NCBI RefSeq assembly: GCF_008042075.1
Contig: NZ_RDBN01000037.1
Span: 2,023,081-2,087,080 of the forward strand
Source of the DNA: Streptomyces sp. UW30
GTDB taxonomy: Bacteria > Actinomycetota > Actinomycetes > Streptomycetales > Streptomycetaceae
DNA length: 64,000 nt
Direction: 5' to 3'
Made by a program: the position numbers and the translations under genes
In this document: piece after piece, positions 38,508 through 47,479 of the stretch
Position numbering within the stretch: position 1 is the stretch's first letter
Layout: every line of letters starts with the position of its first letter
Notes under the pieces: model-generated
What the model was told of the DNA's origin: nothing
Databases searched by the model: none
Seen by the model: the letters and a program-made list of their open reading frames with translations, nothing else

Positions 38508-39401
38508 TCACTGCGCGGCCTTGCCCTCCTCGAAGCTGGCGAAGTACGCGGCCGCCATGTCCTCGTCGCCGTGCCCCAGCTCGGCGGCCCGCTCGAAGCG
38601 CTCCGCGCTCGCCTCTGCGACATCCAGACGTACGCCGTGCCGCTCGCCCGCCTCCACGATGAGCCGCGCGTCCTTCGCGGCCGTGGTCACCGCGAACGCG
38701 GCCGGGGTCAGCCCGTCGTTCAGCACCAGCCCCGTCTTGGCCCGCAGATACCCCATGTCGAGCGGCCCGCCGTCGATCACCTCGAAGAACCGCTGCGGGT
38801 CCACGTCGAGGGCCTTGGACAGCGCCAGCACCTCACCGGCTGCGTTCGTCACGGCCAGCACCCAGCTGTTGGCGACCAGCTTCAGCCGCGTCGCGGTCCC
38901 CGCCCCGCCGTCCTCGCCGGTCCACACCGTACGGGCGCCGACGGCGTCGAACACCGGCGTCACCGTCTCCCGCCCCTCGACGGGCCCCGCCGCCAGCACC
39001 GTGAGCTGACCGGCCTCGGCGGGCTGGCGGGTGCCCAGGACGGGGGCGTCGTAGAAGACGAGACCGTGCTCGCGCGCGAACGCGGCCAGGTCGGGGACGG
39101 CCTCGATCCCGGCGGTCGTCGACTGCATCCACACGGCACCGGACCGCAGTGCGGGCGCCGCCTCACGCATGACGTCGAGCGTCGCGGGACCGTCGTACAG
39201 CATGGTCAGGACGACGTCGGCGTCCCGGACCGCCTCGGCGGGGGTGTCGGTGACGCTCGCGCCGTCGTCGGTCAAGGGCTCGGCCTTGGCACGGGTGCGG
39301 TTCCAGGCGCGGACGGTGTGCCCTGCCCTGACCAGGTTGCGGGCCATCGCGGCGCCCATGATGCCGGTGCCCAGGACGCTCACGGTGAGCTTGTCGGTCA
39401 T
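38508..39401 (-). CDS. NAD(P)-dependent beta-hydroxyacid dehydrogenase
   Basis: A 297-residue enzyme of the 3-hydroxyisobutyrate/tartronate semialdehyde/glyoxylate reductase superfamily. The Rossmann motif GTGIMGAAMARNLVRAGH lies at the N-terminus. The substrate-site lysine is in TRLKLVANSW and the NAAGEVLAL helix follows, as in the family. The ATG at 39401 has AGGAAG 8 bases upstream. It is 19 bases downstream of nothing and 20 bases before the NYN gene start on the same strand, so the two may be co-transcribed. Imine reductases share this fold; the substrate is unknown. Confidence 0.87.
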   Translation of the reverse strand: MTDKLTVSVLGTGIMGAAMARNLVRAGHTVRAWNRTRAKAEPLTDDGASVTDTPAEAVRDADVVLTMLYDGPATLDVMREAAPALRSGAVWMQSTTAGIEAVPDLAAFAREHGLVFYDAPVLGTRQPAEAGQLTVLAAGPVEGRETVTPVFDAVGARTVWTGEDGGAGTATRLKLVANSWVLAVTNAAGEVLALSKALDVDPQRFFEVIDGGPLDMGYLRAKTGLVLNDGLTPAAFAVTTAAKDARLIVEAGERHGVRLDVAEASAERFERAAELGHGDEDMAAAYFASFEEGKAAQ

Positions 39402-39499
39402 GACGTCGACTTCCTGTTCTGGTGCGGACGTTGCTGCTCTGATCCAGCTTGCCCGGGGTCGGGGCACTGAGACGGCCCGCCCCCGAATAGAGTGAACCG

Positions 39500-40516
39500 G
39501 TGAACGGCGACTGGCTCATCCGCGGCCGCGACGGCCGCCTCGGCGTCTATCTGCCGACCGAGGACGCTGTCCTGTGCCGGGCGGAACTCGGACCCGGCGG
39601 CCCCTGGGAACCCCCGCGCAAGGTCGGCGGCGACCAGAAGCTGCGCCCCGGCGCCGGTATCGGCCAGGGCGCCGACGCGTACGCCCATCTGGCCGCCTGG
39701 CGCCCCACCAAGGAGGGCGAGGCCGGCCTGGTGCACTCCACGCACTTCCGGCCGCGTCTTGCCCCGCTGGACTGGATGTCCATCGGCCACCCGGACAAGA
39801 CCGGCGACCGCACCGGCACGCCCGCCGTCACGGTCGACGCGCAGGGGCGGGCGCATGTCTTCGTGCGCAACCGGGAGGGTGGCGTGAGCATGCGCGGCCA
39901 GAAGGAGGTGGGCGGCTGGGGCCCCTGGCGCGACCTCAAGGGGCGTGAGGTCGAGGACCGGCTGGCCGCCGTGACGGGGGAGTCGGGGCGCGTCGAGCTG
40001 TACGCGGCCGTGCCCGGGGCCGTCCTGCACTGGCGGCAGGAGAAGCCGGGCAGCGTCCCGGTCCTGGAGGAGGCGATGGAGACGCCGGTACGCGCCGGCA
40101 CCCTGCAGGCCCTGGCCACCTCCCCGGAGAACACGACCCTCTTCTACGCCGACGACTCCGGAGACCTGTGCGTCTGGCGCCCCGGCACCAAGCCGGTGAC
40201 CCTCCTGACGTCCGCGGGCCCCGGCCCGGTCGCAGCGATCCGCTGCCAACTCGACGGCCACGACTGCACACTGCTCGCCCAGCGCTCGGCGAGCGGCCGC
40301 GTCGCCTTCGCCGCGTACCCGACCGAACAGGAGTCGGCAGGGGCGTGGTGGACGGAGTCGGGGCCACAGCTCCCGTCGGACGCGCTGGTGGCGCTGGCGG
40401 TCGACGAGGACGAGCGGGTCGTGGCGGCGACACTGTCACCGTCGACGGGCCAACTCCTGGTCACCCGACGCAAGGACGAGCCGGGGCTGGCACTGGAGGC
40501 CTGGCGAGAGGTCTGA
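39500..40516 (+). CDS. propeller-like protein of unknown function
   Basis: A 338-residue soluble protein built of repeated beta-strand units with aromatic-glycine patterns (GAWWTESGPQLP, GGWGPWRDLKG, GPWEPPRKVGG), as in PLL/tectonin-like lectin propellers. There is no signal peptide or membrane segment. The GTG at 39500 has no ribosome site; TAGAGT lies at 39488-39493 with a 6-base gap, which fits a leaderless message. It is divergent from the dehydrogenase gene. No enzyme motif is seen and the function is unknown. Confidence 0.75.
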   Translation: MNGDWLIRGRDGRLGVYLPTEDAVLCRAELGPGGPWEPPRKVGGDQKLRPGAGIGQGADAYAHLAAWRPTKEGEAGLVHSTHFRPRLAPLDWMSIGHPDKTGDRTGTPAVTVDAQGRAHVFVRNREGGVSMRGQKEVGGWGPWRDLKGREVEDRLAAVTGESGRVELYAAVPGAVLHWRQEKPGSVPVLEEAMETPVRAGTLQALATSPENTTLFYADDSGDLCVWRPGTKPVTLLTSAGPGPVAAIRCQLDGHDCTLLAQRSASGRVAFAAYPTEQESAGAWWTESGPQLPSDALVALAVDEDERVVAATLSPSTGQLLVTRRKDEPGLALEAWREV

Positions 40517-40524
40517 CCTGAACG

Positions 40525-40754
40525 CCGGGCCAGGCAATATCAGCCCGTCCGGCGTTTGAGGACGAGGCCGTTGAGGCCGAAGCGGGGGTCTGGGGGCGGA
40601 GCCTCCAGGTACCTGGGGACAACGCCGGTGCCCCGCACACCGGGCCAGGCAATATCAGCCCGTCCGGCGTTTGAGGACGAGGCCGTTGAGGCCGAAGCGG
40701 GGGTCTGGGGGCGGAGCCCCCACGTACCTACCGACAACGCCGGTGCCCCGCACA
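40525..40754. repeat. tandem duplication (2 x 115 bp) of a dispersed Streptomyces intergenic repeat
   Basis: Two nearly identical 115-bp units (40525-40639 and 40640-40754) each contain CAGCCCGTCCGGCGTTTGAG, GACGAGGCCGTTGAGGCCGA and GGGGGTCTGGGGGCGGAGCC, the hallmark of a repeat common at gene ends in streptomycetes. They differ mainly near CCTCCAGGTACCTGGGG versus CCCCCACGTACCTACCG. They fill the space between convergent gene ends and probably act in termination. No gene is supported in 40517-40795. Confidence 0.85.
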
Positions 40755-40795
40755 CCAAGTCGGCATGCAGGGCACCGGCGTTCACAGCGGAGCGC

Positions 40796-42925
40796 TTACG
40801 CGGGGACGCTCGCCACGCCCGGTGCCAGGAACTTCTTGCCGTTCACGCGCTCCGAGACGCCCTCGCTGTCCAGGTACGGCGTGATGCCGCCCAGGTGGAA
40901 GGGCCAGCCAGCGCCCGTGATCAGGCAGAGGTCGATGTCCTGGGCCTCGGCGACGACGCCCTCGTCGAGCATCAGGCCGATCTCCTGGGCCACCGCGTCC
41001 AGGACACGGTCGCGGACCTGCTCCTCGGTCAGGACGACATCGCCCTGCTTCAGGAGCGCGGCGACCTCCGGGTCCAGCTCCGGCTTCCCGGAGTCGTAGA
41101 CGTAGAAGCCGCGCTTGCCCGCCTTGACGACGGCCGCGAGGTTCGGGGAGACCGTGAAGCGGTCCGGGAAGGCCCGGTTGAGGGTCTCCGAGACGTGCAG
41201 ACCGATCGCGGGACCGACCAGCTCCAGAAGCACCAGCGGCGACATCGGCAGACCCAGCGGCTCGACCGCCTTCTCGGCGACCTCGACCGACGTGCCCTCG
41301 TCGATGACGTTCTGGATCTCGCCCATGAAGCGGGTGAGGATGCGGTTCACGACGAACGCCGGGGCGTCCTTCACCAGAACCGCGGTCTTCTTCAGCTTCT
41401 TGGCGACGGCGAAGGCCGTGGCCAGGGAGGCGTCGTCCGTCTTCTCGCCGCGGACGATCTCCAGCAGCGGCAGGATCGCGACCGGGTTGAAGAAGTGGAA
41501 GCCGACGACCCGCTCGGGGTTCTTCAGCTTCGACGCCATCTCCGAGACGGAGAGGGAGGAGGTGTTCGTCGCGAAGATGGCGTGCGCCGGGGCGACCGCC
41601 TCGACCTCGGCGAACACCTGCTGCTTGACGCCGATCTCCTCGAACACGGCCTCGATGATGAAGTCCGCGTCCGCGAAGCCCTCGGCCTTGTCCAGCACAC
41701 CGGTCACCAGCGCCTTGAGGCGGTTGGCCTTGTCCTGGTTGATACGGCCCTTGCCGAGCAGCTTCTCGATCTCGGCGTGGACGTAGCCCACACCCTTGTC
41801 GACGCGCTCCTGGTCGATGTCGGTCAGGACGACCGGCACCTCCAGACGACGCAGGAAGAGCAGGGCGAGCTGGGAGGCCATGAGGCCTGCACCCACGACA
41901 CCGACCTTGGTGACCGGACGCGCCAGGTTCTTGTCCGGCGCACCGGCCGGACGCTTGCCGCGCTTCTGCACCAGGTTGAAGGCGTAGATGCCGGCACGCA
42001 GTTCGCCACCCATGATCAGGTCGGCGAGCGCCTTGTCCTCGGCGTCGTAGCCCTGCTGGAGGTCGCCGTTCTTGGCGGCGGCGATGATGTCGAGGGCACG
42101 GTAGGCGGCCGGAGCGGCGCCGTGCACCTTGGAGTCCGCGATGAAACGGCCCTTGGCGACAGCCTGGTCCCAGCCCTCACCGCGGTCGATGACCGGGCGC
42201 TCGACCTCGACGTCGCCCTTCAGGACGGACGCGGTCCAGATCAGCGACTGCTCCAGGAAGTCGGCGCCCTCGAAGATGGCGTCGGCGATGCCCAGGTCGA
42301 AGACCTGCTGGCCCTTGAGCTGCTTGTTCTGGTTGAGGCTGTTCTCGATGATCACCTGGACGGCCTTGTCGGCGCCGATCAGGTTCGGCAGGATCGTGCA
42401 GCCGCCCCAGCCGGGGACCAGGCCGAGGAAGACCTCGGGGAGCGAGAACGCAGGGAGCGCCTTCGAGACGGTCCGGTACTTGCAGTGCAGACCGACCTCG
42501 ACGCCACCGCCCATGGCGGCGCCGTTGTAGTACGCGAAGGTCGGGACCGCGAGGCCCGACAGCCGCTTGAAGACCTCGTGGCCGCCCTTGCCGATGGCCA
42601 GCGCGTCCTTGTGCTCCTTCAGCAGCTCGACGCCCTTGAGGTCGGCGCCGACGGCGAAGATGAACGGCTTGCCGGTGATGCCGACGCCGACGATGTCACC
42701 GGCCGCGGCCTCCGCCTCGACCTGGTCGATGGCGGTGTCGAGGTTGGCCAGCGACTGCGGGCCGAAGGTGGTCGGCTTGGTGTGGTCGAAGCCGTTGTCC
42801 AGCGTGATGAGCGCGAAGCGCCCGGCGCCGAACGGCAGGTCGAGGTGGCGTACGTGCGCGGACGTCACGACCTCGTCGGGGAACAGCTCGGCCGCACCCT
42901 TCAAAAGCTCAGCGGTGGTGCTCAC
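40796..42925 (-). CDS. fadB: fatty acid oxidation complex alpha subunit (enoyl-CoA hydratase / 3-hydroxyacyl-CoA dehydrogenase)
   Basis: A 709-residue two-domain enzyme. The N-terminal crotonase domain (about 1-290) has PFIFAVGADLKG and YYNGAAMGGGVEVGLHC, the oxyanion-hole region, and SLPEVFLGLVPGWGG with its catalytic Glu. The C-terminal 3-hydroxyacyl-CoA dehydrogenase begins with the NAD motif VGVVGAGLMASQLA and carries TNTSSLSVSEMA and VVGFHFFNPV (active His). Together with the thiolase it performs the last three steps of beta-oxidation. The GTG at 42925 overlaps the thiolase stop (GTGA), with GGAGG upstream; the longer frame to 42991 lies inside the thiolase gene. Terminates at the tandem repeats. 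Confidence 0.95.
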   Translation of the reverse strand: MSTTAELLKGAAELFPDEVVTSAHVRHLDLPFGAGRFALITLDNGFDHTKPTTFGPQSLANLDTAIDQVEAEAAAGDIVGVGITGKPFIFAVGADLKGVELLKEHKDALAIGKGGHEVFKRLSGLAVPTFAYYNGAAMGGGVEVGLHCKYRTVSKALPAFSLPEVFLGLVPGWGGCTILPNLIGADKAVQVIIENSLNQNKQLKGQQVFDLGIADAIFEGADFLEQSLIWTASVLKGDVEVERPVIDRGEGWDQAVAKGRFIADSKVHGAAPAAYRALDIIAAAKNGDLQQGYDAEDKALADLIMGGELRAGIYAFNLVQKRGKRPAGAPDKNLARPVTKVGVVGAGLMASQLALLFLRRLEVPVVLTDIDQERVDKGVGYVHAEIEKLLGKGRINQDKANRLKALVTGVLDKAEGFADADFIIEAVFEEIGVKQQVFAEVEAVAPAHAIFATNTSSLSVSEMASKLKNPERVVGFHFFNPVAILPLLEIVRGEKTDDASLATAFAVAKKLKKTAVLVKDAPAFVVNRILTRFMGEIQNVIDEGTSVEVAEKAVEPLGLPMSPLVLLELVGPAIGLHVSETLNRAFPDRFTVSPNLAAVVKAGKRGFYVYDSGKPELDPEVAALLKQGDVVLTEEQVRDRVLDAVAQEIGLMLDEGVVAEAQDIDLCLITGAGWPFHLGGITPYLDSEGVSERVNGKKFLAPGVASVPA

Positions 42926-44142
42926 TTGCTGCCTCCGTCGAAATTCGGGTTCTCCCAGATGACCGTCGCGCCCATGCCGAAGCCGACGCACATGGTGGTC
43001 AGGCCGTAGCGGACCTCAGGCTGCTCCTCGAACTGACGGGCCAGCTGCGTCATGAGACGCACGCCCGACGAGGCCAGCGGGTGACCGAAGGCGATGGCGC
43101 CGCCGTACTGGTTGACGCGCTCGTCGTCGTCCGCGATGCCGTAGTGGTCGAGGAAGGCCAGGACCTGGACGGCGAAGGCCTCGTTGACCTCGAAGAGGTT
43201 GATGTCCTCGATGGACAGGCCCGCCTTGGCGAGGGCCTTCTCCGTGGCCGGGATCGGGCCGTAGCCCATGACCTCCGGCTCGACGCCCGCGAAGGCGTAG
43301 GAGACGAGGCGCATCTTCACCGGGAGGTTGTTCTCGCGGGCGAAGTCCTCGGACGCGATGATCGAGGCGGTGGCACCGTCGTTCAGACCGGCCGCGTTAC
43401 CCGCGGTGACCCGGCCGTGGACGCGGAACGGCGTCTTCAGACCGGAGAGGTTCTCCAGGGTGGTCCCCGGGCGCATCGGCTCGTCGGCGGTCACGAGACC
43501 CCAGCCGGTCTCACCGGCCTCCGGGTTCGTACGACGCACCGAGATCGGCACCAGGTCGGCCTGGATCTTGCCGTTGGCGTACGCCTTGGCGGCCTTCTCC
43601 TGCGAGCGCACCGCGTACTCGTCGGCGCGCTGCTTGGTGATGTGCGGGTAGCGGTCGTGCAGGTTCTCGGCGGTCATGCCCATGAACAGGGCGGACTCGT
43701 CGACCAGCTTCTCGCTGACGAAGCGCGGGTTCGGGTCCACGCCCTCGCCCATCGGGTGGCGGCCCATGTGCTCGACACCACCGGCGATGACGGCGTCGTA
43801 GGCGCCGAAGGCGATGGAGCCCGCGACCGTCGTGACGGCGGTCAGGGCGCCGGCGCACATACGGTCGACGGAGTAGCCGGGCACCGACTGGGGGAGACCC
43901 GCGAGGATGCCGGCCGTGCGGCCGATGGTCAGGCCCTGGTCGCCGATCTGCGTGGTCGCGGCGATAGCGACCTCGTCGATCTGCTTCGGGTCGAGACCCG
44001 GGTTGCGGCGCAGCAGCTCCCGGATCGCCTTCACGACGAGGTCGTCGGCGCGGGTCTCGTGGTAGATGCCCTTCGGGCCCGCCTTGCCGAACGGGGTGCG
44101 GACGCCGTCGACGAAGACGACGTCCCTGAGGCTACGAGGCAC
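42922..44142 (-). CDS. acetyl-CoA C-acyltransferase (beta-ketothiolase)
   Basis: A 406-residue thiolase. The nucleophilic cysteine is in VDRMCAGALTAV, the GHP histidine in GGAIAFGHPLASSG, and the second active cysteine in TTMCVGFGMGA. The GTG at 44142 follows GGAGGAG by 9 bases. First gene of a two-gene beta-oxidation operon with a 4-base overlap. TACTTATGAGTA at about 44195-44206 upstream is an imperfect inverted repeat that could be an operator; I do not recognise it. Confidence 0.94.
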   Translation of the reverse strand: MPRSLRDVVFVDGVRTPFGKAGPKGIYHETRADDLVVKAIRELLRRNPGLDPKQIDEVAIAATTQIGDQGLTIGRTAGILAGLPQSVPGYSVDRMCAGALTAVTTVAGSIAFGAYDAVIAGGVEHMGRHPMGEGVDPNPRFVSEKLVDESALFMGMTAENLHDRYPHITKQRADEYAVRSQEKAAKAYANGKIQADLVPISVRRTNPEAGETGWGLVTADEPMRPGTTLENLSGLKTPFRVHGRVTAGNAAGLNDGATASIIASEDFARENNLPVKMRLVSYAFAGVEPEVMGYGPIPATEKALAKAGLSIEDINLFEVNEAFAVQVLAFLDHYGIADDDERVNQYGGAIAFGHPLASSGVRLMTQLARQFEEQPEVRYGLTTMCVGFGMGATVIWENPNFDGGSK

Positions 44143-44324
44143 GATGGCTCTCCTCCAGAAGTGCGGGACGCTGAGCGCTTGCTCATGGCCATGCTACTTA
44201 TGAGTAACGTAGCTGCACAGTCCTGGCGAGGGGAGCGGCGAAGGTCACATCCTTGGGTGCATGCTCTCGGAAGATCTTGGCGCGATCTCGACGTAGACGC
44301 CCCCTTGGGGGCGCAGGGAACCTC

Positions 44325-45614
44325 TCACGACGACTGGGCGGTCAAGGCAGCCACCAGAACCGGCGTGACCTGCTCGACCTGCCAGGCCCGAGCCCCGTAA
44401 CCGGCCAGCGCCTGCGCGACCGACTCGGCGTCGACCACCTTCGGCGGCTCCCAGCAGACCCGCCGCACGGTGTCGGGAGTGATCAGGTTCTCCTGAGGCA
44501 TGTTGAGCTGCTCGGCCAGCGTGGACACGGCGGCCCGAGCCGCGGACAGCCGAGCCGCGGCAACAGGATCCTTGTCGGCCCAGGCCCGCGGCGGCGGAGG
44601 CCCGGTCACCGGCTGCCCGGGCGCCGGCAACTGCGATTCGGTCATGGCCTTCGCGCGGTCGACGGCTGCCTGCCACTGCTCCAGCTGCCGCCGGCCCATG
44701 CGGTGCCCGAAGCCATTGAGCGCGGCCAGCGCATGCACATTGCCCGGCACGGCGAGCGCGGCCTCGACGATCGCCGCGTCGCTGAGCACCTTGCCCGGCG
44801 ACACGTCCCGCTTCTGGGCGATCCGGTCGCGTGTCTGCCACAGCTCCCGCACGACACCGAGCTGCCGGCGTCTGCGCACCTTGTGCATCCCGGACGTCCG
44901 CCGCCAGGGATCCTTGCGCGGCTCGGCGGGCGGCGCCGACGCGATCGCGTCGAACTCCTGCCGCGCCCACTCCAGCTTCCCCTGCCGGTCCAGCTCCTTC
45001 TCCAGCGCGTCGCGCAGATCCACGAGCAGCTCGACGTCCAGCGTCGCGTAGCGCAGCCAGGGCTCGGGCAGCGGCCGGGTCGACCAGTCGACGGCCGAGT
45101 GCCCCTTCTCCAGGACGAACCCGAGCACGCCCTCGACCATCGCGCCGAGGCCGACCCGGGGGAACCCGGCGAGCCGACCGGCCAGCTCGGTGTCGAACAG
45201 CTGGGTCGGCACCATGCCTATTTCGCGCAGACAGGGCAGATCCTGGGTGGCGGCGTGCAGCACCCACTCCACTCCGGACAGGGCTTCGCCGAGGCCGGAC
45301 AGGTCGGGGCAGGCGACGGGGTCGATCAGCGCGGAACCCGCGCCCGCGCGGCGCAGCTGCACGAGATAGGCACGCTGGCCGTAGCGGTAGCCGGACGCGC
45401 GTTCGGCGTCGACGGCGACGGGGCCCGATCCCGCGGTGAAGGCGGCGATCACCTCGGCGAGCGCGGCCTCGTCGGCGATCACGGGCGGAATGCCCTCACG
45501 GGGTTCCAGCAAAGGGGTCGGCGCCTCCGTAACAGAAGATCCGTCGTCTTCCGGAGGGGCGCCTCCGGTGGTTCGCAGTGAACTGTCTGCTGCGGTTTCT
45601 TGGGCGTCGGTCAC
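44325..45614 (-). CDS. ribonuclease D family 3'-5' exonuclease
   Basis: A 429-residue protein with a DnaQ-like exonuclease domain (about 45-215) carrying the DEDDy residues: VAVDAERA (Asp, Glu), HAATQDLPCL (Asp) and RYATLDVELLVDL (Tyr, Asp). It is followed by an HRDC domain (about 245-325, RRRQLGVVRELWQTRDRIA). RNase D trims tRNA 3' ends. The GTG at 45614 has no ribosome site; TACCCT lies at 45621-45626 with a 6-base gap, suggesting a leaderless message. The C-terminal 100 residues are actinobacterium-specific. Same strand as the thiolase operon but separated by 182 bases. Confidence 0.9.
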   Translation of the reverse strand: MTDAQETAADSSLRTTGGAPPEDDGSSVTEAPTPLLEPREGIPPVIADEAALAEVIAAFTAGSGPVAVDAERASGYRYGQRAYLVQLRRAGAGSALIDPVACPDLSGLGEALSGVEWVLHAATQDLPCLREIGMVPTQLFDTELAGRLAGFPRVGLGAMVEGVLGFVLEKGHSAVDWSTRPLPEPWLRYATLDVELLVDLRDALEKELDRQGKLEWARQEFDAIASAPPAEPRKDPWRRTSGMHKVRRRRQLGVVRELWQTRDRIAQKRDVSPGKVLSDAAIVEAALAVPGNVHALAALNGFGHRMGRRQLEQWQAAVDRAKAMTESQLPAPGQPVTGPPPPRAWADKDPVAAARLSAARAAVSTLAEQLNMPQENLITPDTVRRVCWEPPKVVDAESVAQALAGYGARAWQVEQVTPVLVAALTAQSS

Positions 45615-45640
45615 ATGTCAAGGGTATCTGTGTATGGACA

Positions 45641-45674
45641 GCGCCCGCCGATGGAACGTTCCGTCGGCGGGCGC
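45641..45674 (-). terminator. long hairpin downstream of the LuxR-type regulator gene
   Basis: GCGCCCGCCGA and TCGGCGGGCGC pair as an 11-bp outer stem that continues inward through GGAACGTTCC with one G-T pair. It lies between the regulator stop and the RNase D start on the same strand. Confidence 0.85.
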
Positions 45675-45804
45675 CCGAGGGTCGTAAACCAGTCAGTCAA
45701 GTGAAGGATCCGGCTCACGGTGGGTGGGGGGACGAGCGTGGGATCAGCGGCCGATCCCGTTCACGTCAGTGAATGATCATGCGTTCCATCGATGTCGGCT
45801 GGAC

Positions 45805-46467
45805 TCAGTGGATGATTCCGGTGCGCAGCGCCACGGCGACCATGCCGGCGCGGTCACCGGTGCCGAGCTTGCGGGCGATCCGGGCGAGGTGGCTCTTGAC
45901 GGTCAGGGCGGACAGGCCCATCGAGACGCCGATCGCCTTGTTCGACTGGCCCTCCGCCACCAGCCGCAGCACCTCGACCTCGCGGCCGGACAACTCGCGG
46001 TAGCCGCCCGGGTGGCTCGGGGCACCCGGGTGGCGACGGTGCATACGGGCGGCGGCGGCGCCGATGGGGGCGGCACCGGGCCGGGTGGGGAGCCCGACGT
46101 TGGTGCGGGTGCCGGTGACGACGTAGCCCTTCACACCGCCCGCGAGGGCGTTGCGCACGGCGCCGATGTCGTCGGCGGCGGACAGGGCGAGGCCGTTGGG
46201 CCAGCCCGCGGCGCGGGTCTCCGACAGGAGGGTGAGGCCGGAGCCGTCGGGCAGGTGGACGTCGGCGACACAGATGTCGCGGGGGTTGCCGATGCGGGGA
46301 CGAGCCTCCGCGATGGACGAGGCCTCGATGACATCGCGCACACCGAGCGCCCAGAGGTGACGGGTGACGGTGGAGCGGACGCGGGGGTCGGCCACGACCA
46401 CCATGGCGGTGGGCTTGTTCGGGCGGTAGGCGACCAGGCTTGCGGGCTGCTCGAGGAGAACGGACAC
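45805..46467 (-). CDS. LuxR-family response regulator
   Basis: A 220-residue regulator with an N-terminal receiver-like domain (about 20-125, phospho-acceptor Asp in CVADVHLPDGSG, switch Ser in ALSAADD, Lys in GGVKGYVV) and a C-terminal LuxR helix-turn-helix (about 155-215, YRELSGREVEVLRLVAEGQSN then KAIGVSMGLSALTVKSHLAR). The acidic pocket is reduced to a single Asp (VVVADPRVRS), so phosphorylation may be atypical. The GTG at 46467 follows AGGAGG; a 110-codon upstream extension is not coding. No kinase gene is adjacent. It is strongly conserved in streptomycetes as I recall it; targets unknown. Confidence 0.88.
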   Translation of the reverse strand: MSVLLEQPASLVAYRPNKPTAMVVVADPRVRSTVTRHLWALGVRDVIEASSIAEARPRIGNPRDICVADVHLPDGSGLTLLSETRAAGWPNGLALSAADDIGAVRNALAGGVKGYVVTGTRTNVGLPTRPGAAPIGAAAARMHRRHPGAPSHPGGYRELSGREVEVLRLVAEGQSNKAIGVSMGLSALTVKSHLARIARKLGTGDRAGMVAVALRTGIIH

Positions 46468-46697
46468 CAGGCCTCCTGGGGTGCGGGGACGGCTTTCAAG
46501 GTCACAGTCGTCTTCGGCACCAAACCCGTGGCCCTTTAGGGAAAGATCACGATTTAGTGAGTAACAATCAGGGCAATTCGGACGCGTGGTCGATCGATAG
46601 GCGAGTAAATCGCGTCGATCAAGGACTGTTTCCTGACCGAAAGTGGCCGTATCGACAAAGTGATGGTCAAGCTTGCGGCCGTCGGGCGAGGAGCGGT

Positions 46698-47375
46698 TTA
46701 GCGGGACTGCGGGTCGCGGCGCTGAGGCAGCGTCACCACCGACGCGTCCCCCGGGCCGGCCGGCGGCAGGCCCGCGATCTGCGCCAGCAGATCGCACCAG
46801 GACGCCAGATGACCTGCGGTGTCCGGGACCCCGCCCAGGCCCTCACGCGGGGTCCAGGACGCACGGATCTCGATCTGCGAGGCCGCCGGGCGCTCGGACA
46901 GGCCGCCGAAGTAGTGGGAGCTCGCCCGGGTGACGGTGCCGCTCGGCTCGCCGTACGACAGCCCGCGCGCCTGGAACGCGCCGGTCAGCCAGGACCAGCA
47001 CACCTCGGGCAGCAGCGGGTCGGCGGCCATCTCCGGCTCCAGCTCCGCCCGCACGAGGGTCACCAGCCGGAAGGTGCCCCGCCAGGCGTCGTGGCCCGCC
47101 GGGTCGTGCAGCAGCACCAGGCGGCCGTCGGCCAGGTCCTGGTCACCGTCGACGACCGCCGCCTCCAGCGCGTACGCGTACGGAGCCAGGCGCTGGGGCG
47201 CCTTGGTCTGCTCGACCTCGATCTGCGGCCGCAGGCGGCCCGCACGCAGAGCCTCGACAGCGGCCCGGAAAGCCGCTGGAGCCGTACTGTGCGAATGCCG
47301 CTCCCCCTCCCCGGCCTCCTTCGCGTCATCCATTCCGCCAGTGCCGTCCGACAGTCTTCCCTGAGCCGCAGCCAT
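46698..47375 (-). CDS. DUF3000 protein
   Basis: A 225-residue cytoplasmic protein of the actinobacterial DUF3000 family: FRAAVEALRAGRLRPQIEVE, LAPYAYALEAAV and WCDLLAQIAGLP are the conserved blocks. In Streptomyces it sits divergently next to hemE, as here. The ATG at 47375 (MAAAQGRLS) has no ribosome site but TAATCT at 47383-47388 with a 7-base gap, a strong leaderless signal. The function is unknown; the fixed linkage to hemE hints at a haem- or housekeeping-related role, which is inference. Confidence 0.85.
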   Translation of the reverse strand: MAAAQGRLSDGTGGMDDAKEAGEGERHSHSTAPAAFRAAVEALRAGRLRPQIEVEQTKAPQRLAPYAYALEAAVVDGDQDLADGRLVLLHDPAGHDAWRGTFRLVTLVRAELEPEMAADPLLPEVCWSWLTGAFQARGLSYGEPSGTVTRASSHYFGGLSERPAASQIEIRASWTPREGLGGVPDTAGHLASWCDLLAQIAGLPPAGPGDASVVTLPQRRDPQSR

Positions 47376-47479
47376 GCCGGGAAGATTAAGGGGAACCGGA
47401 GCTTCGTGCAGGGAGAGACACCCGGACAACACCCCAACCCCGGCGCCGGGCCCTGTGCGGCCGTGCGAGACTTGCCCCC

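Noticed and set aside
39401..39500. Shared bidirectional operator between the dehydrogenase and propeller-like genes
   Set aside because: No convincing palindrome in the 98-bp gap; each gene has its own start signal.
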